From Spirabiliibacterium mucosae (GTDB lineage: Bacteria > Pseudomonadota > Gammaproteobacteria > Enterobacterales > Pasteurellaceae), in assembly GCF_014884965.1 (NCBI RefSeq), contig NZ_JABTBO010000004.1:49876-113875 (forward strand): DNA of 64,000 bases, written 5' to 3'. A model generated the notes under the pieces. That model was not told the origin of the DNA, ran no database searches, and saw nothing but the letters and a program-made list of their open reading frames with translations. Position 1 is the stretch's first letter. Each line of letters opens with the position of its first letter. Made by a program: the position numbers and the translations under genes. Shown here piece after piece: positions 9,613 to 21,074 of the stretch.

Positions 9613-11514
9613 GTGAAAGAGATTATTCGAGATAACAAAGCAGAGCAGAACCTGTTTTTACGACGGGCGCTGGTGGCGTTTATTGGCGTCATCATTTTGC
9701 TTGCGCTGCTGCTGCTTAATCTCTATCACCTGCAGGTGCGCGATTTTGACAACTACCAAACCCGCTCCAACGGCAACCGCATCAAGCTGCTGCCCGTGCC
9801 GCCAACCCGCGGGTTGATTTATGACCGCAACGGCCATGTGCTGGCAGAAAATTTGACCTTTTTTGGCCTCTACATCGTGCCGGAAAAAACGGAAAACCTC
9901 GAGCAAACCTACGACGCGCTGCGCCAAATTGTCGGCTTGCAAGACGAAGACATTGACGCCTTTAAAAAAGAGCGTCGGCGTAACTCGCGCTACACGCCGA
10001 TTTTGCTTAAACCGAATTTAACCGAAGAGCAAATCGCGCGCTTTGCCGTGGAGCAATACAAATTCCCAAGCTTGGAAGTGCGGCCGTATTTCAAACGCCA
10101 CTATCCATACGGCGAGGACATGACCCATATTTTAGGCTATGTGGCCAAAATCAACGACAAAGACGTTGAAAAGCTGAAAAAAGACGACAAACTGGCCAAT
10201 TACGCAGGCTCAAGCGACATTGGCAAGCTCGGCATTGAGCGCTTTTATGAAGACCAACTCCATGGTGAGGTCGGCTTTGAAGAGGTGGAGGTCAATAACC
10301 GTGGCAAAGTGATCCGCACTTTGCGCCAGCAGCCCGCGGTGTCGGGCAAAAGCATTAAGCTGACGATCGACATTGAGCTGCAACGCTACATCCGCCAGCT
10401 GCTTGACGGGCGCCGTGGCGCGGTGGTGGTGCTTGACCCGCGCGATAACAGCATTTTGGCCATGGTTTCGAGCCCAACTTACGACAACAATTTGTTCGTC
10501 GGTGGCATTTCAGGCAAAGATTACCGCACGTTGCTCAATGACCCTGACCGCCCGCTGTATAGCCGCACCACCCAAGGCGCATTCCCGCCGGCGTCCACCA
10601 TCAAACCGTTTTCGGCCGTGGCGGCGCTGCAAGAGGGCGTGATCAGCACCAGCACCACCATTTATGACCCTGGGTATTGGGTGTTGCCAGGCACGGAGCG
10701 GCGTTATCGCGACTGGCTGAAAAGCGGCCACGGGCGGCTGAATTTGAACAAAGCGATTATGGAGTCAGCCGATACGTATTTTTATCAAGTGGTGTATGAC
10801 ATGGGCATTAACCGCTTTTCCAAATGGATGAAAAAATTTGGCTTTGGGCTGCCAACGGGCGTGGACATTCGGGAAGAAACCACCGGCGTGATGCCCGATC
10901 GCGAATGGAAGCGCAAACGCTTTAAAAAATCGTGGGTGATGGGCGATACCATCCCCGTGGGCATTGGCCAAGGCTACTGGACGGCGACCCCGCTGCAAGT
11001 GGTCAAAGCGCTGAGCATTTTGATCAACAACGGCAAGGTCAACACACCGCACTTTATGAAAGAGATCATCGGCAACCAGATTGAGCCGTATCAAGATCCA
11101 AAACTTTATGAAGACATCACCGGCGTGCCTAATGCCTACTGGCAAGCGGCGAAGCAAGGGATGTTCTCGGTGCTGTATGGCCCGTCGGGCACGGCGCGCA
11201 AGGCCTTTACGGGCATGCCGTATTACGCCGCGGGCAAATCGGGCACCGCGCAGGTGTTTGGCTTGAAAGAAAATCAAAAATACGATGCCAAGAGCTTGGC
11301 GAAACATTTGCACGACCACGCGTGGTTTATCTCTTACGCGCCGTTTAATGAGCCGAAAATCGCGCTGTCGATCTTCTTAGAAAACGCCGGTGGCGGCTCG
11401 AGCAACGCAGCACCGCTGGCACGACAAATTTTGGATCACTATTTATTGCGCATGGGGCATATCAAAGATGACAATACACAAAGTGCGGTTGCGCAAGCCG
11501 AGGAGGCGCTGTGA
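9613..11514 (+). CDS. mrdA: Penicillin-binding protein 2 (elongasome transpeptidase)
   Basis: Class B transpeptidase that cross-links new peptidoglycan during rod elongation, partnered with RodA. It has 633 residues and a GTG start at 9613, right after an uptake signal. One N-terminal membrane segment (residues 20-40, [21 protein letters not shown]) anchors it. The catalytic serine is Ser328 in ASTIKPF, the SxN-like motif is in SADTYF, and the KTG-box equivalent is KSGTAQVF. It overlaps the rodA start by four bases. Confidence 0.97.
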   Translation: MKEIIRDNKAEQNLFLRRALVAFIGVIILLALLLLNLYHLQVRDFDNYQTRSNGNRIKLLPVPPTRGLIYDRNGHVLAENLTFFGLYIVPEKTENLEQTYDALRQIVGLQDEDIDAFKKERRRNSRYTPILLKPNLTEEQIARFAVEQYKFPSLEVRPYFKRHYPYGEDMTHILGYVAKINDKDVEKLKKDDKLANYAGSSDIGKLGIERFYEDQLHGEVGFEEVEVNNRGKVIRTLRQQPAVSGKSIKLTIDIELQRYIRQLLDGRRGAVVVLDPRDNSILAMVSSPTYDNNLFVGGISGKDYRTLLNDPDRPLYSRTTQGAFPPASTIKPFSAVAALQEGVISTSTTIYDPGYWVLPGTERRYRDWLKSGHGRLNLNKAIMESADTYFYQVVYDMGINRFSKWMKKFGFGLPTGVDIREETTGVMPDREWKRKRFKKSWVMGDTIPVGIGQGYWTATPLQVVKALSILINNGKVNTPHFMKEIIGNQIEPYQDPKLYEDITGVPNAYWQAAKQGMFSVLYGPSGTARKAFTGMPYYAAGKSGTAQVFGLKENQKYDAKSLAKHLHDHAWFISYAPFNEPKIALSIFLENAGGGSSNAAPLARQILDHYLLRMGHIKDDNTQSAVAQAEEAL

Positions 11515-12626
11515 GTGACGAAAAACGCTTTTTCGGCGGGCTATGGGCGCGGCTGCATTTAGACTTTTGGCTATTTTTAGGGCTGGTGGTCATCAGTGCC
11601 TATGGCTTGATTGTGCTTTACAGTGCATCGGGCGCCAGCGAGGCGATGTTTCAAAGCCGCGTGATTCAAATCGCGCTGGGCTTTACCGTGATGATCGTGA
11701 TGGCGCAATTGCCGCCACGCTTTTATGAACGCATCGCGCCTTATCTTTATGTGATCGGCATTGTGTTGCTGATTTTGGTGGATGTGATTGGTACCACCAG
11801 CAAAGGCGCCCAGCGCTGGCTCAACTTGGGGCTGTTTCGCTTTCAGCCCTCTGAGATTGTCAAACTCTCGGTGCCGCTTATGGTGGCGGTTTATTTAGGC
11901 CGGCAAAAACTGCCGCCAACGCTGCTCAGCACCTTTATTGCGCTTGCGATGATTTTTGTGCCAACGATTTTGGTGGCGATCCAGCCCGATCTCGGCACGT
12001 CGATTTTAGTTAGCGCATCGGGGCTATTTGTTGTATTCTTAGCGGGGATGAGCTGGCGGCTAATTGCCATTGCGGTGGTTGGCCTGGCGGGGTTCATCCC
12101 TATTATGTGGTATTTTTTAATGCACGATTACCAACGCACCCGCGTGATGACACTGTTTGACCCCGAGTCAGACCCACTGGGTGCGGGCTATCACATTATT
12201 CAGTCGAAAATCGCCATTGGATCAGGCGGGCTGTTTGGCAAAGGCTGGATGCAAGGCACCCAGTCGCAATTGGAATTTTTGCCCGAGCCACATACAGATT
12301 TTATTTTTGCGGTGCTCGGTGAAGAGCACGGCTTAATTGGTGTGTTGATTTTACTGGCGATTTATATGTTTATTATCATCCGCGGTTTGATGATTGCCGG
12401 CAAAGCCGACACCTCGTTTGGCCGCATCTTAACAGGTGCGATAATTTTAATCTTTTTTGTTTATATTTTTGTCAACATCGGCATGGTCAGCGGTATTTTG
12501 CCGGTGGTTGGCGTACCCTTACCGCTTGTCAGCTATGGCGGCACGTCGTTCGTGACGCTGATGGCGGGGTTTGGGTTGATTATGTCAATCCATACCCACA
12601 AGCGCAAAATAACACAATACCTATGA
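11511..12626 (+). CDS. mrdB: Rod-shape glycosyltransferase RodA
   Basis: SEDS-family peptidoglycan glycosyltransferase of the elongation machinery. It has 371 residues and about ten membrane segments. The GTG start (11511-11513) overlaps the mrdA stop in the form GTGA. Recognisable SEDS features are [21 protein letters not shown], the large periplasmic loop with [20 protein letters not shown], and the terminal [14 protein letters not shown]. Adjacent PBP2 is its obligate partner. Confidence 0.97.
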   Translation: MSDEKRFFGGLWARLHLDFWLFLGLVVISAYGLIVLYSASGASEAMFQSRVIQIALGFTVMIVMAQLPPRFYERIAPYLYVIGIVLLILVDVIGTTSKGAQRWLNLGLFRFQPSEIVKLSVPLMVAVYLGRQKLPPTLLSTFIALAMIFVPTILVAIQPDLGTSILVSASGLFVVFLAGMSWRLIAIAVVGLAGFIPIMWYFLMHDYQRTRVMTLFDPESDPLGAGYHIIQSKIAIGSGGLFGKGWMQGTQSQLEFLPEPHTDFIFAVLGEEHGLIGVLILLAIYMFIIIRGLMIAGKADTSFGRILTGAIILIFFVYIFVNIGMVSGILPVVGVPLPLVSYGGTSFVTLMAGFGLIMSIHTHKRKITQYL

Positions 12627-12645
12627 GGTATTGCGAGGACTTTTT

Positions 12646-13550
12646 ATGAATTATGTAAAATTCACATTCTGGGGCTTGCTCTCATTGTGTGTAGGCATGC
12701 AAACGGCACTGGCAAGCGCCGGCGGCGCGCTGGAGAAGTATTACGGCGTCAAAGGCCCGGCCTTGAGCCAGTCGGCTAGTCGTAGCAAAAGCCGCTCCTA
12801 CACCGTGAAAGGGCAAACCTACAAAACCCTAAATCATGAAACGGCGAAGGAATATTCGGTCACTGGCACCGCGAGTTTTTATGCCAAAAAATTCAACGGC
12901 CGCAAAACCTCCAGCGGCGAGATTTATAACGAAAATCTGCTCACCGCTGCGCACAAACGCTTGCCGATCCCAAGCTATGTGCTGGTAACCAACTTGCACA
13001 ACGGGCGCAAAGTGGTGGTGCGGGTCAATGACCGCGGGCCATTTGTCGGCGATCGCAAAATTGATCTCTCCAAGGCGGCGGCGCGCGAGCTCGGCATGCT
13101 CCATCGCGGCACCGCGAAAGTGAAACTCGATGTGGTGCATGTGGACCGCCACGGCAACATCAGCGGCCCAGGTGGTGAGAAGCTGATGAACATTGCCAAA
13201 CGTAAAATTTGCCCATCCCAGGGCAAAAAGACGCGCAAAATGCCGTCGAAATCGCACAAGGTGAAAGCCAAAGTGCGGTCGAAACAGCACAAAACGCGCC
13301 GCAAAACGTGAGCGTGTCTGCCCATACTTATGAATTGCAAAGTGTTAATCTCGGTAGCGACAAACAAGCCAAGCAGTTAATTGCCAAACTCACCATGGAT
13401 AATATCAACAGCGAAATTATCCGTGATGGGGATCGCTACAAAGTGAAATTTGGCCCGATTGCCAGCAAAAGCATGGTTAATCAGCTGAAATCGCAGCTGG
13501 TGAAAGAAGGCCAAAAAGACAATATTTTATATTCTTATAACGCAAAATAA
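12646..13550 (+). pseudogene. rlpA: RlpA septal-ring lytic transglycosylase, frameshifted
   Basis: RlpA binds denuded glycan and, in some species, cleaves it. ATG 12646 opens a signal peptide followed by a double-psi beta-barrel domain (TASFYAKKFNGRKTSSGEIY, VRVNDRGPFVGDRKIDLSKA). This frame ends at 13311 in an unrelated basic tail. The C-terminal SPOR domain (TYELQSVNLGSDKQAKQLIA) lies in the minus-one frame and ends at 13550. The switch point is near 13195-13215, around AAAATTTGCCCATCCCAGGG. Restoring one base gives about 301 residues with both domains. The uptake signal downstream reads QSAVE only in the SPOR frame, which supports that frame. It could be true decay or a sequencing error; the catalytic domain itself is intact. 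Confidence 0.85.
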
Positions 13551-13570
13551 GCCAAAGGAGTTTGTTTGCT

Positions 13571-14752
13571 ATGTTTAAACACGCAAAATCAGCCGTAACG
13601 TTGTTAGCAGCAACTTTATCTGTTTCAAGCTTGAGCTACGCCGAAGGCGAGGCGCTGGAATTTAATATCCCAACGCCGCAACTCAACGCCAAAAGCTATG
13701 TGCTGGTGGACTACCACACCGGCGTGGTGCTGGCCCAAAAAGACATGAACGAGCGCTATGCGCCAGCCAGTTTGACCAAAATGATGACCAGCTATGTGGT
13801 CGGTGATGCCATTAAACAAGGCAAAATCCACAATGATGACATGGTCACCATCAGTGAAAACGCGTGGGGCAAAAAATTCCCAGGCTCGTCCAAAATGTTT
13901 TTGAACATCAACCAGCAAGTCAGCGTCAGTGATCTCAATCACGGCGTGATCATCGCCTCGGGCAACGACGCTTGCGTAGCACTGGCGGAGCATTTAACAG
14001 GCAGCGAGCACAACTTTATTGAATTGATGAATAAATATGTGCAGCAATTTGGGCTGAAAAACACTCACTTTGCCACCGTGCATGGGCTGGATGCTGACGG
14101 GCAATACTCATCAGCCTACGACATGGCGGTGATTGGCAGCCATTTGATTCGTGACCTGCCGGATGAATACCACATCTATGCGCAAAAAGATTTCACCTTT
14201 AACAAAATCAAACAAAACAACCGCAATGGCCTATTGTGGGATAAAAACTTACAAGTTGACGGCATCAAAACTGGCCACACCGACCAAGCCGGCTACAACC
14301 TAGTGGCCTCGGCGGTGAACGGCGACACGCGTTTTGTTTCGGTGGTGATGGGTGTGCCAACCTACAAAGGCCGCGAGGTGGAAAGCAAAAAATTATTGCA
14401 ATGGGGCTTTAACCACTTTGAAACCTTAAAACCGTTTAAAGCCGGCACGGTGGTTTCTGAGCAGAGCGTGTACTACGGCGCGGAAAACAAAGTCAAACTC
14501 GGCACGCTTGAAGACGGCTTTATCACCATTCCAAAAGGCAAAATGGCCGAGCTGAAAGCGCGCTATGAGCTCAACAATCGCTTTTTAGAAGCGCCACTGG
14601 CCAAAGGGCAAAGCGTGGGCAAAGTGGTTTATCAACTCGACGGCAAAGATGTGGCTACAGTTGATTTGCAAGTGCTTGAAAACGTGGAAGAAGCAGGCTT
14701 TTTCGGCAAAATGGTTGACTGGGTTGTGCTGACTGTGAAGAGCTTGTTTTAA
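13571..14752 (+). CDS. dacA: D-alanyl-D-alanine carboxypeptidase (PBP5/PBP6 type)
   Basis: Periplasmic enzyme that trims the terminal D-Ala of peptidoglycan stem peptides. ATG 13571 opens a signal peptide ending SLSYA. The catalytic triad motifs are SLTK with Ser67, SGN in ASGNDACVA, and KTG in DGIKTGHT. The second beta domain and a C-terminal amphipathic membrane anchor ([17 protein letters not shown]) are present. It closes the cell-shape cluster and is followed closely by ybeD. Family length near 390 matches. Confidence 0.96.
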   Translation: MFKHAKSAVTLLAATLSVSSLSYAEGEALEFNIPTPQLNAKSYVLVDYHTGVVLAQKDMNERYAPASLTKMMTSYVVGDAIKQGKIHNDDMVTISENAWGKKFPGSSKMFLNINQQVSVSDLNHGVIIASGNDACVALAEHLTGSEHNFIELMNKYVQQFGLKNTHFATVHGLDADGQYSSAYDMAVIGSHLIRDLPDEYHIYAQKDFTFNKIKQNNRNGLLWDKNLQVDGIKTGHTDQAGYNLVASAVNGDTRFVSVVMGVPTYKGREVESKKLLQWGFNHFETLKPFKAGTVVSEQSVYYGAENKVKLGTLEDGFITIPKGKMAELKARYELNNRFLEAPLAKGQSVGKVVYQLDGKDVATVDLQVLENVEEAGFFGKMVDWVVLTVKSLF

Positions 14753-14763
14753 CGGAGAATACG

Positions 14764-15060
14764 ATGACCAAAGAGATCAATTTAAACGACCTCGGTGAAG
14801 ACAAAACCTTAAAAGATTTGCTCACCTTTCCGTGCAGCTTCACCTTCAAAGTGATGGGGCTGGCCGACACCGCGTTGAAAGACAAAGTGGTGGCCGAAGT
14901 GCAAAAAGTGGTGCCAGGGGATTATTCACCCGAGGTGAAACCGAGCTCAAAAGGCAAATACGAAGCGGTTTCCATCACCTTGCAAGCGCAAAACATCGAG
15001 CAAATCGACACCTTATACCAAACGCTGGCGGAGATCGACGGCGTGCGGATGGTGCTTTAA
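14764..15060 (+). CDS. ybeD: YbeD-family (DUF493) protein
   Basis: Small cytoplasmic protein of 98 residues with an ACT-like ferredoxin fold in the family. It is recognised by the ending [28 protein letters not shown] and by [20 protein letters not shown]. It lies between dacA and lipB, the usual position. A regulatory or lipoate-related role has been suggested from that position but is not settled. Confidence 0.93.
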   Translation: MTKEINLNDLGEDKTLKDLLTFPCSFTFKVMGLADTALKDKVVAEVQKVVPGDYSPEVKPSSKGKYEAVSITLQAQNIEQIDTLYQTLAEIDGVRMVL

Positions 15061-15081
15061 ATAGTGCGGTAAAGTGCGGTT

Positions 15082-15753
15082 ATGCAACACGCGACAACCT
15101 TGATCATCCGCGATCTCGGCGTGCAGCCTTATGTGGCCACATGGGAGAAGATGCAAGCGTTCACCAACGCGCGCGGTGACGACACCTTAGATGAAATCTG
15201 GCTGGTGCAGCACCCGTCGGTGTTCACCCAAGGGCAGGCGGGCAAGGCCGAGCATTTGCTGCGCCAAAGCGACATCCCTGTGGTGCAATCCGACCGTGGC
15301 GGGCAGATCACCTATCACGGCATCGGCCAGCAGGTGATGTATGTGCTGATCGACATCAAACGTCACAAAACGCAAGACAACACCTTTAATGTGCGTGAGC
15401 TGGTCAGCGCGCTGGAAAACACCGTGATCGCCACCTTGCGTGACTACGGCATTGACAGCGCAGCCAAGCCTGATGCGCCAGGGGTCTATGTTGACGGGCG
15501 CAAAATTTGCTCGCTGGGGCTTCGTATTCGCAAAGGGTGCTCCTTTCATGGGTTGGCGTTGAACGTGAATTTAGACCTCACGCCGTTTAGCTACATCAAT
15601 CCGTGCGGCTATGCTGGCCTAGAAATGTGCCAGTTGAGTGAATTAATCTCTGAGCGCACTTTACAATGCGACGCGGTTGCGCCACAATTGGTGCAACATT
15701 TTTGCAACATCATGCACTACACCACCTTCGACCACCGTCAAGGGTGGCAATAA
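15082..15753 (+). CDS. lipB: Octanoyl-[acyl-carrier-protein]:protein transferase LipB
   Basis: Moves the octanoyl chain from ACP to the lipoyl domains of 2-oxoacid dehydrogenases and GcvH. It has 223 residues. The LipB signature is [13 protein letters not shown] near residues 71-83, and the catalytic pair is Lys141 (DGRKICSLG) and Cys175 (INPCGYAG). The start follows two uptake signals at 15062-15082, and the gene is 18 bases ahead of lipA. Length and motifs match the family. Confidence 0.97.
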   Translation: MQHATTLIIRDLGVQPYVATWEKMQAFTNARGDDTLDEIWLVQHPSVFTQGQAGKAEHLLRQSDIPVVQSDRGGQITYHGIGQQVMYVLIDIKRHKTQDNTFNVRELVSALENTVIATLRDYGIDSAAKPDAPGVYVDGRKICSLGLRIRKGCSFHGLALNVNLDLTPFSYINPCGYAGLEMCQLSELISERTLQCDAVAPQLVQHFCNIMHYTTFDHRQGWQ

Positions 15754-15771
15754 TCATTAACTGAGAACATT

Positions 15772-16734
15772 ATGGGCAAGCCGTTTAAAATGGAGCGTGG
15801 CGTGAAATATCGCGACGCCGCAAAAACCTCAATTATCCCTGTAAAAAACATCAACCCAGACCAAGAGCTGCTGCCAAAACCAGCGTGGATGAAAATCAAA
15901 CTGCCGGCCAGCAGCGTGAAAATTGAAGGGATCAAAAACGCGATGCGCAAGCACGGGCTGCACTCCGTGTGTGAAGAGGCCTCTTGCCCGAATTTGGCCG
16001 AGTGTTTCAACCACGGCACCGCGACCTTTATGATTTTGGGCGCGATTTGCACTCGCCGCTGCCCGTTTTGCGATGTGGCACACGGCAAACCCTTGCCGCC
16101 AGACCCAGACGAGCCGCGCAAATTGGCGATGACCATTCGCGATATGAAATTGCGCTATGTGGTGATCACCTCCGTTGACCGCGACGATTTGCGCGATGGC
16201 GGCGCGGGCCATTTTGCCGAGTGCGTGAAAGCCATTCGCGAGCTCAACCCAGAGATTAAAATTGAGATTTTGGTGCCCGATTTCCGCGGCAAAATCGACA
16301 AAGCCCTTGAAGTGCTCGCCAGTGCGCCGCCGGATGTGTTTAACCACAACCTTGAAAACATCCCGCGGCTTTATAAAGAAATCCGCCCTGGGGCTGATTA
16401 TCAGTGGTCTTTGCGTCTGCTGCGTGAGTTTAAAGCGCTGTTTCCAGAGATTCCAACCAAATCTGGCTTGATGGTCGGCTTAGGCGAAACCAACGAAGAG
16501 ATTTTGGACGTGATGCAAGATTTGCGTAACAACGGTGTGACCATGCTAACACTGGGGCAATACCTCCAACCTAGCCGCCACCACTTGCCAGTTGACCGCT
16601 ATGTTTCGCCTGATGAGTTTGACGTGATGAAACAAAAAGCGCTCGCCATGGGCTTTGAACACGCTGCCTGCGGGCCGTTTGTGCGCTCATCGTATCACGC
16701 TGACTTGCAAGCCCAAGGCAAAGAGGTGAAATAG
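15772..16734 (+). CDS. lipA: Lipoyl synthase
   Basis: Radical-SAM enzyme that inserts two sulfurs into octanoyl groups to form lipoate. It has 320 residues. The auxiliary cluster ligands are Cys67, Cys72 and Cys78 ([12 protein letters not shown]), and the radical-SAM cluster is Cys93, Cys97 and Cys100 (CTRRCPFC). The conserved RSSY near the C-terminus ([11 protein letters not shown]) supplies the serine ligand of the auxiliary cluster. It works directly after LipB, whose gene it follows. Confidence 0.98.
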   Translation: MGKPFKMERGVKYRDAAKTSIIPVKNINPDQELLPKPAWMKIKLPASSVKIEGIKNAMRKHGLHSVCEEASCPNLAECFNHGTATFMILGAICTRRCPFCDVAHGKPLPPDPDEPRKLAMTIRDMKLRYVVITSVDRDDLRDGGAGHFAECVKAIRELNPEIKIEILVPDFRGKIDKALEVLASAPPDVFNHNLENIPRLYKEIRPGADYQWSLRLLREFKALFPEIPTKSGLMVGLGETNEEILDVMQDLRNNGVTMLTLGQYLQPSRHHLPVDRYVSPDEFDVMKQKALAMGFEHAACGPFVRSSYHADLQAQGKEVK

Positions 16735-16754
16735 CCCAACCGCACTTTGAGATT

Positions 16755-17963
16755 ATGACAAAACCATTCGACGTTGCCATTATTGGCGCAGGTGCTGCGG
16801 GGCTTTTTTGTGCGGGGTTGCTAGGCCAAGCAGGCTTGCGCGCGGTGGTGCTTGATAGCGGCAAAAAAATCGGGCGCAAAATTTTGATGTCGGGCGGTGG
16901 CTTTTGTAATTTTACTAATCTTGATGTGGGCGCAGAGCACTATTTGTGCGCCAACCCGCACTTTGTCAAATCCGCCCTTTCTCGTTTCACCCAGTGGGAT
17001 TTCATCGCGCTGGTCAATCATTATCAAATTGCTTATCACGAAAAAGAGCGCGGCCAGCTGTTTTGTGACATTGGCGCTAGCGAAATTGTGCGCTTGCTGC
17101 AAAGTGAGTGCGACAAAGGCGATGTGACCATTGCCTTGCGTGAGGCGGTGGAGAGCGTCAGTTATCATGAACCGCACTTTACTATTTCAGCCAGTCAAAC
17201 TTACCACGCCCGCCACTTGGTGGTGGCAACAGGTGGGCTTTCCATGCCCAAACTGGGCGCTAGCGCCTTGGGCTATCAACTGGCCACGCAATTTGGTTTG
17301 TCGGTGCGCGCTCCGCGAGCCAGCTTAGTGCCTTTTACTTTCCGCGAGCAAGACAGCTTTCTCTCGGAACTCGCCGGCGTTGCTCTGCCCGTGGTGGTGC
17401 AAGCCAAGTGCGGTATGGCATTTTCTCACCAAATGCTGTTCACTCATCGCGGGCTTTCAGGGCCTGCGATGTTGCAAATCTCCAACTATTGGCAGCCTGG
17501 TGAAGCGCTGAAAATCGATCTCTTGCCGCAAGGGGATATCAAAACATGGCTTGCTAAGCAGCGCCAACGCACGCCAAAGCAGCAGCTGAAAACCGCACTT
17601 TGCCAGTGCCTGCCCAAACGCTTGGTCACATTGTGGGAGGCGCGGGGCGTGATCCCAAGCGTGGAGCTGGCGCATTTAAGCAAAGCGCAGCTTGAAGCCC
17701 TTGAAACAACAGTGCATCACTGGGCGTTTCAGCCCAACGGCACGGAGGGGTACCGCAGTGCTGAGGTGACACTTGGCGGGGTGGATACGGCGCAGATTTC
17801 ATCGAAAACACTGCAAGCCAGCACTCAGAAAAACCTCTATTTTATCGGCGAAGTGCTTGATGTCACTGGCTGGCTTGGTGGGTATAATTTCCAGTGGGCG
17901 TGGAGCTCGGCTTACGCTTGCGCACAAGGGATTATCGCGCAAGAAAATTGCGATCGCGATTAA
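16755..17963 (+). CDS. NAD(P)/FAD-dependent oxidoreductase, YhiN (HI0933) family
   Basis: Flavoprotein of 402 residues with an N-terminal Rossmann FAD site (VAIIGAGAAGLFCAGLLG) and a second conserved stretch KKIGRKILMSGGGFCNFTN. The C-terminal GEVLDVTGWLGGYNFQWAWS is typical of the HI0933-like family. Substrate and function are not known. It overlaps the convergent pbgA gene by 32 bases at the 3-prime ends. An uptake signal lies between lipA and this gene. Confidence 0.9.
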   Translation: MTKPFDVAIIGAGAAGLFCAGLLGQAGLRAVVLDSGKKIGRKILMSGGGFCNFTNLDVGAEHYLCANPHFVKSALSRFTQWDFIALVNHYQIAYHEKERGQLFCDIGASEIVRLLQSECDKGDVTIALREAVESVSYHEPHFTISASQTYHARHLVVATGGLSMPKLGASALGYQLATQFGLSVRAPRASLVPFTFREQDSFLSELAGVALPVVVQAKCGMAFSHQMLFTHRGLSGPAMLQISNYWQPGEALKIDLLPQGDIKTWLAKQRQRTPKQQLKTALCQCLPKRLVTLWEARGVIPSVELAHLSKAQLEALETTVHHWAFQPNGTEGYRSAEVTLGGVDTAQISSKTLQASTQKNLYFIGEVLDVTGWLGGYNFQWAWSSAYACAQGIIAQENCDRD

Positions 17964-19695
17964 ACACCTGCAAAAAGAGCTCAAGCGGCGGCTTTTCGGA
18001 TGGCATCAGCTGGTGCTTGGCATCATATTGGAAATATTCGCCTTTGGAATCAAGCTGATATTGCGTGCCGTCGCGGGCGATGATCACATTCCAGCGCTGA
18101 TTGGCGGCAAACACCCACGAGGCATTATCGGCGCTGAACAAATTGCGCCCTTGGGTGTAATCACCGTTGCGGTTTTCCAGCGCGAACACCTCTTGCATCA
18201 CGCTTGGCACAATGTCCATCAGCGAGGTAATGCTGGCATAATGCCCCGCGCCATGGCCGCGCCATTGCATAATCAGTGGCACTTGCAGGCGATCTTGGCC
18301 AAAATAGTTGCTGTCTTGCTGGAATTTGGCGTTGAAGGAATAGCCTTGATCGGCGGTGATGATCACCACCGTATCAGTCGCGCCTTGGTTAATTTGCGCC
18401 AGCATTTGCGCCAAATAGCTATCAATGCGCTGGAGTTGGAGAGCATATTCGGCCTGTTTTTCCGCCTCAGGGGCGTTAAGCACGCCTTTCATCGCGCCAA
18501 TCAGGTCAAATTGCATATAGCTAAACCACGGCGTTTGCGCCTGCTGGCGTGCTTGCGCTTGCCAATCCAGCCAAGCTTGGGTGCGCTGGGCATCATCACT
18601 GAGTACATTTAGGCGTTTGCCAAACAAGGTGTTGCGATACAGCGTCGAATTGGCGTTGGCAAAGGCGCCGAAGTGATAGCCCAGCTCCTGCATACGGTCA
18701 AACCACACGGGTTGCGTTTTCTGGTTTAACAGGCTGTCTAAGTAGTTGGCGTTGAGGCCATAAAACAGGCTCACCAGTGCGCCATCTTGCTCGTTGCTGC
18801 CGCTATAATTATTACTCAGTTGAATATTGCGCGCGGCAAACTCACGCAAGGTTGGCATCGCCTCGCCATCGAGTGCATCAAAACGCAGGCCTGAAATATT
18901 AATGACCAAAATATTTTGCACAGGCGTGCTTTGCGCACCATAGTAAAGTGCGGTTTTCGGGTAATCCAGCGCAGGCGCATCCAGCCGGCCGGTTTGCGAG
19001 AGCCGGTCAAAATAGATGTCTTTATCCAGCAGCTGATTTTTCTGCAAAAAGGTGCGTGCTGTCATCGGGTAGGCTAGCGGCAAATTGGCGCGCTGGGCGG
19101 TGACAGGGCGATAAAAATAGGCATCAGCCCAGGCATAAATTAAATGGGAGCAGACAAAGCACAACGTGAGCACCAGCACCACGCCTTTGACCCATTTTTG
19201 CCGCTCAAGGCTGCGCAGTTTGTCCCAGCTCCAGCGCGAGAAAATCATCAGCACCATCAAAATCAACGGCATCGGTGCGAAAAAGATCTCCCAATTGCGC
19301 GCCAGCCGCCCGTTGTCAGGGTTGACTAAAATATCCCAAATCAAAATCGACAAATGCAGATTGAAGCGATAGAACACTTCGCTGTCAAACAGCAGCAGCG
19401 TCAGCCCAATGGTGGCAAAAATCACACTCACGCCGCGGAAAGTGGCGGGGTTTTTAATAATAAAACTTAAAGGGAAGAGTACGAGCAAATAAAGCGCAAA
19501 AACAATAAAGCTAAAATGCCCTAATATATTGATAATAAAATAAAATCGACCAATGAACGTTTCAGGCCAGTCGCTGATGAAAGCATAACGTGCGCCGATT
19601 AAAATGGCAAAAATGATGTTAAACAGTGCAAACCAATGCCCCCACGCAATTTTGCGTGAAATGGCTTCCCAATATTGGCGCGAGAGCTTAAACAT
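17932..19695 (-). CDS. Inner-membrane sulfatase-fold protein PbgA/YejM (LapC)
   Basis: Inner-membrane protein that in enteric bacteria senses periplasmic LPS and, through LapB-FtsH, controls stability of LpxC. It has 587 residues (E. coli about 586). Five N-terminal membrane segments lie within roughly residues 20-200, followed by a periplasmic alkaline-phosphatase-like domain with NISGLRFDALDGEAMPTLRE, YSGSNEQDGALVSLFYGL and TDTVVIITADQGYSF. It is paired with yejL on the same strand, with yejK divergent, as in E. coli. Metal ligands for sulfatase chemistry are not evident, in line with a non-enzymatic role. Confidence 0.93.
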   Translation of the reverse strand: MFKLSRQYWEAISRKIAWGHWFALFNIIFAILIGARYAFISDWPETFIGRFYFIINILGHFSFIVFALYLLVLFPLSFIIKNPATFRGVSVIFATIGLTLLLFDSEVFYRFNLHLSILIWDILVNPDNGRLARNWEIFFAPMPLILMVLMIFSRWSWDKLRSLERQKWVKGVVLVLTLCFVCSHLIYAWADAYFYRPVTAQRANLPLAYPMTARTFLQKNQLLDKDIYFDRLSQTGRLDAPALDYPKTALYYGAQSTPVQNILVINISGLRFDALDGEAMPTLREFAARNIQLSNNYSGSNEQDGALVSLFYGLNANYLDSLLNQKTQPVWFDRMQELGYHFGAFANANSTLYRNTLFGKRLNVLSDDAQRTQAWLDWQAQARQQAQTPWFSYMQFDLIGAMKGVLNAPEAEKQAEYALQLQRIDSYLAQMLAQINQGATDTVVIITADQGYSFNAKFQQDSNYFGQDRLQVPLIMQWRGHGAGHYASITSLMDIVPSVMQEVFALENRNGDYTQGRNLFSADNASWVFAANQRWNVIIARDGTQYQLDSKGEYFQYDAKHQLMPSEKPPLELFLQVFNRDRNFLAR

Positions 19696-19706
19696 GCACT
19701 TGCCTA

Positions 19707-19928
19707 TCAGTGACGGGTGTTGACCGATTGTTGCAGCGCGCGGCAGAAAGTCTCAACCAAGGCTTGCTGCTGGGCTGGCGCAACGCTGGATTTCAACAAA
19801 TTGGTTACGGTATCACCGAGCGCCATCAGCGCTAAGTCGACACTGGCATGGTGTTGCTCAAGCACGGCGGCGAGATCTTGCAGCAGGGCGCGCACTTGGG
19901 TGTCTGAATATTTTGATTGTCTTGCCAT
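19707..19928 (-). CDS. yejL: YejL family (DUF1414/UPF0352) protein
   Basis: A 73-residue helical protein (MARQSKYSDTQVRALLQDLA, then ASVDLALMALGDTVTNLLKS). It matches the conserved YejL family in length and pattern. Function is unknown. It lies 11 bases upstream of pbgA in one operon, and divergently from yejK, the arrangement found across enterics and Pasteurellaceae. Confidence 0.93.
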   Translation of the reverse strand: MARQSKYSDTQVRALLQDLAAVLEQHHASVDLALMALGDTVTNLLKSSVAPAQQQALVETFCRALQQSVNTRH

Positions 19929-20060
19929 GTTGTTCTTATCTTAGGTTTGAGCCAAACGGGCTTGTTTATCGTGTTATAGTAGCATAAATTTTTTTTGACA
20001 GCTAAAAAAGCGCAACAAAATTCGCTATAATGCGGGAAATTTTCAACCAAGGCAACGACA

Positions 20061-21074
20061 ATGAGCATTGATGTAAAAGCAATTATTCTTCACCAACTTG
20101 AGCCGAACGCAAACGAAAGTGAAAGTGCGGTTCTCACCACTCGGCTGCGCGCCCAGCCCCTGGCTGTGGAGGACGACATCTTACAAATGATGTTGACTCT
20201 TCACCAGCACTATCAAGGTAAGGCGCAGGCCTACGGCGTGTTCAAGCAAGAATCCACTTTTGCGCAAAGCCTGAATCAATACCTTGAAGGCGAACTCGAT
20301 TTTTTGTCATTCAGCCAACAAAGCGCCAAAGCGCTGGGCCAAGAGCTGGGACAGTACAATTTCGCCCAAGGGGGCAGTTTTATTTTTTGCCATTACACCT
20401 TTTTGGCCACGCAATATTTGTTTATCGCGCTGCTGGATAATCGCGAAAGTGTGTTGGTGGACGACGCGCTGGACATTCATCAGGTCTCTTATCTTAACAT
20501 GGCGCAGTTTGACATCGCCGCGCGGATTAATTTAACCCAGCTGCAAGTAGACGCCAGCGACAAGCGCTATTTGAGCTATCTCAAAGGCCGCGTGGGGCGC
20601 AAAGTGGCGGATTTCTTTATGGATTTTCTCGGTGCTGAGCCTGGCTTTGACCCGAAAGCGCAAAACCTCACTTTGTTGCAAGCGGTGGACGATTTCTGCC
20701 AGCAAGGGGAGCTCAACGCGCAACAAACGCAAGCAGTGAAGTCGCAAACTTTTGACTATTGCAAAGGCCAACTTAAAGCGGGTGAAGAAATTGTCCTTTC
20801 AGAACTCTCTGATGTGCTGCCAGTGCTCAACGAGCAAGCCTTCAGCACCTTTAGCCAAACGCAAGAGTACGACCTTGCCGAGCAAATTCCGCCGGTGCAA
20901 AGTGCGCTGAAAAGCCTGACCAAATACTCCGGTTCAGGCAAAGGGGTGACCATCAGCTTTGACGCCGCTTTGCTGGGCGAGCGCTTGATTTGGGATGAGC
21001 ACGCCGACACCCTCACCCTTAAAGGCTTGCCTGCTAACCTGCGCGATCAGCTCCAACGCTTTGCCAAAGGTTAA
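20061..21074 (+). CDS. yejK: Nucleoid-associated protein YejK (NdpA)
   Basis: Nucleoid-associated protein of 337 residues, homologous to the 37-kDa protein of E. coli. It opens [13 protein letters not shown] and contains [23 protein letters not shown] and [21 protein letters not shown], both typical. Its physiological role is poorly defined; proteins of this family bind DNA. It is divergent from yejL-pbgA and shares a short promoter region with them. An uptake signal near the start codes ESAV. Confidence 0.93.
   Translation: MSIDVKAIILHQLEPNANESESAVLTTRLRAQPLAVEDDILQMMLTLHQHYQGKAQAYGVFKQESTFAQSLNQYLEGELDFLSFSQQSAKALGQELGQYNFAQGGSFIFCHYTFLATQYLFIALLDNRESVLVDDALDIHQVSYLNMAQFDIAARINLTQLQVDASDKRYLSYLKGRVGRKVADFFMDFLGAEPGFDPKAQNLTLLQAVDDFCQQGELNAQQTQAVKSQTFDYCKGQLKAGEEIVLSELSDVLPVLNEQAFSTFSQTQEYDLAEQIPPVQSALKSLTKYSGSGKGVTISFDAALLGERLIWDEHADTLTLKGLPANLRDQLQRFAKG

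Noticed and set aside
13216..13227. Programmed minus-one frameshift site in rlpA
   Set aside because: GGCAAAAAG allows slippage, but it lies after the other frame already codes RlpA-like sequence, and no full heptamer or stimulatory hairpin is evident.
17773..18612. 279-codon open frame on the plus strand opposite pbgA
   Set aside because: It lies wholly antisense to a clear PbgA gene, has no family features, and reflects codon bias of the real strand.
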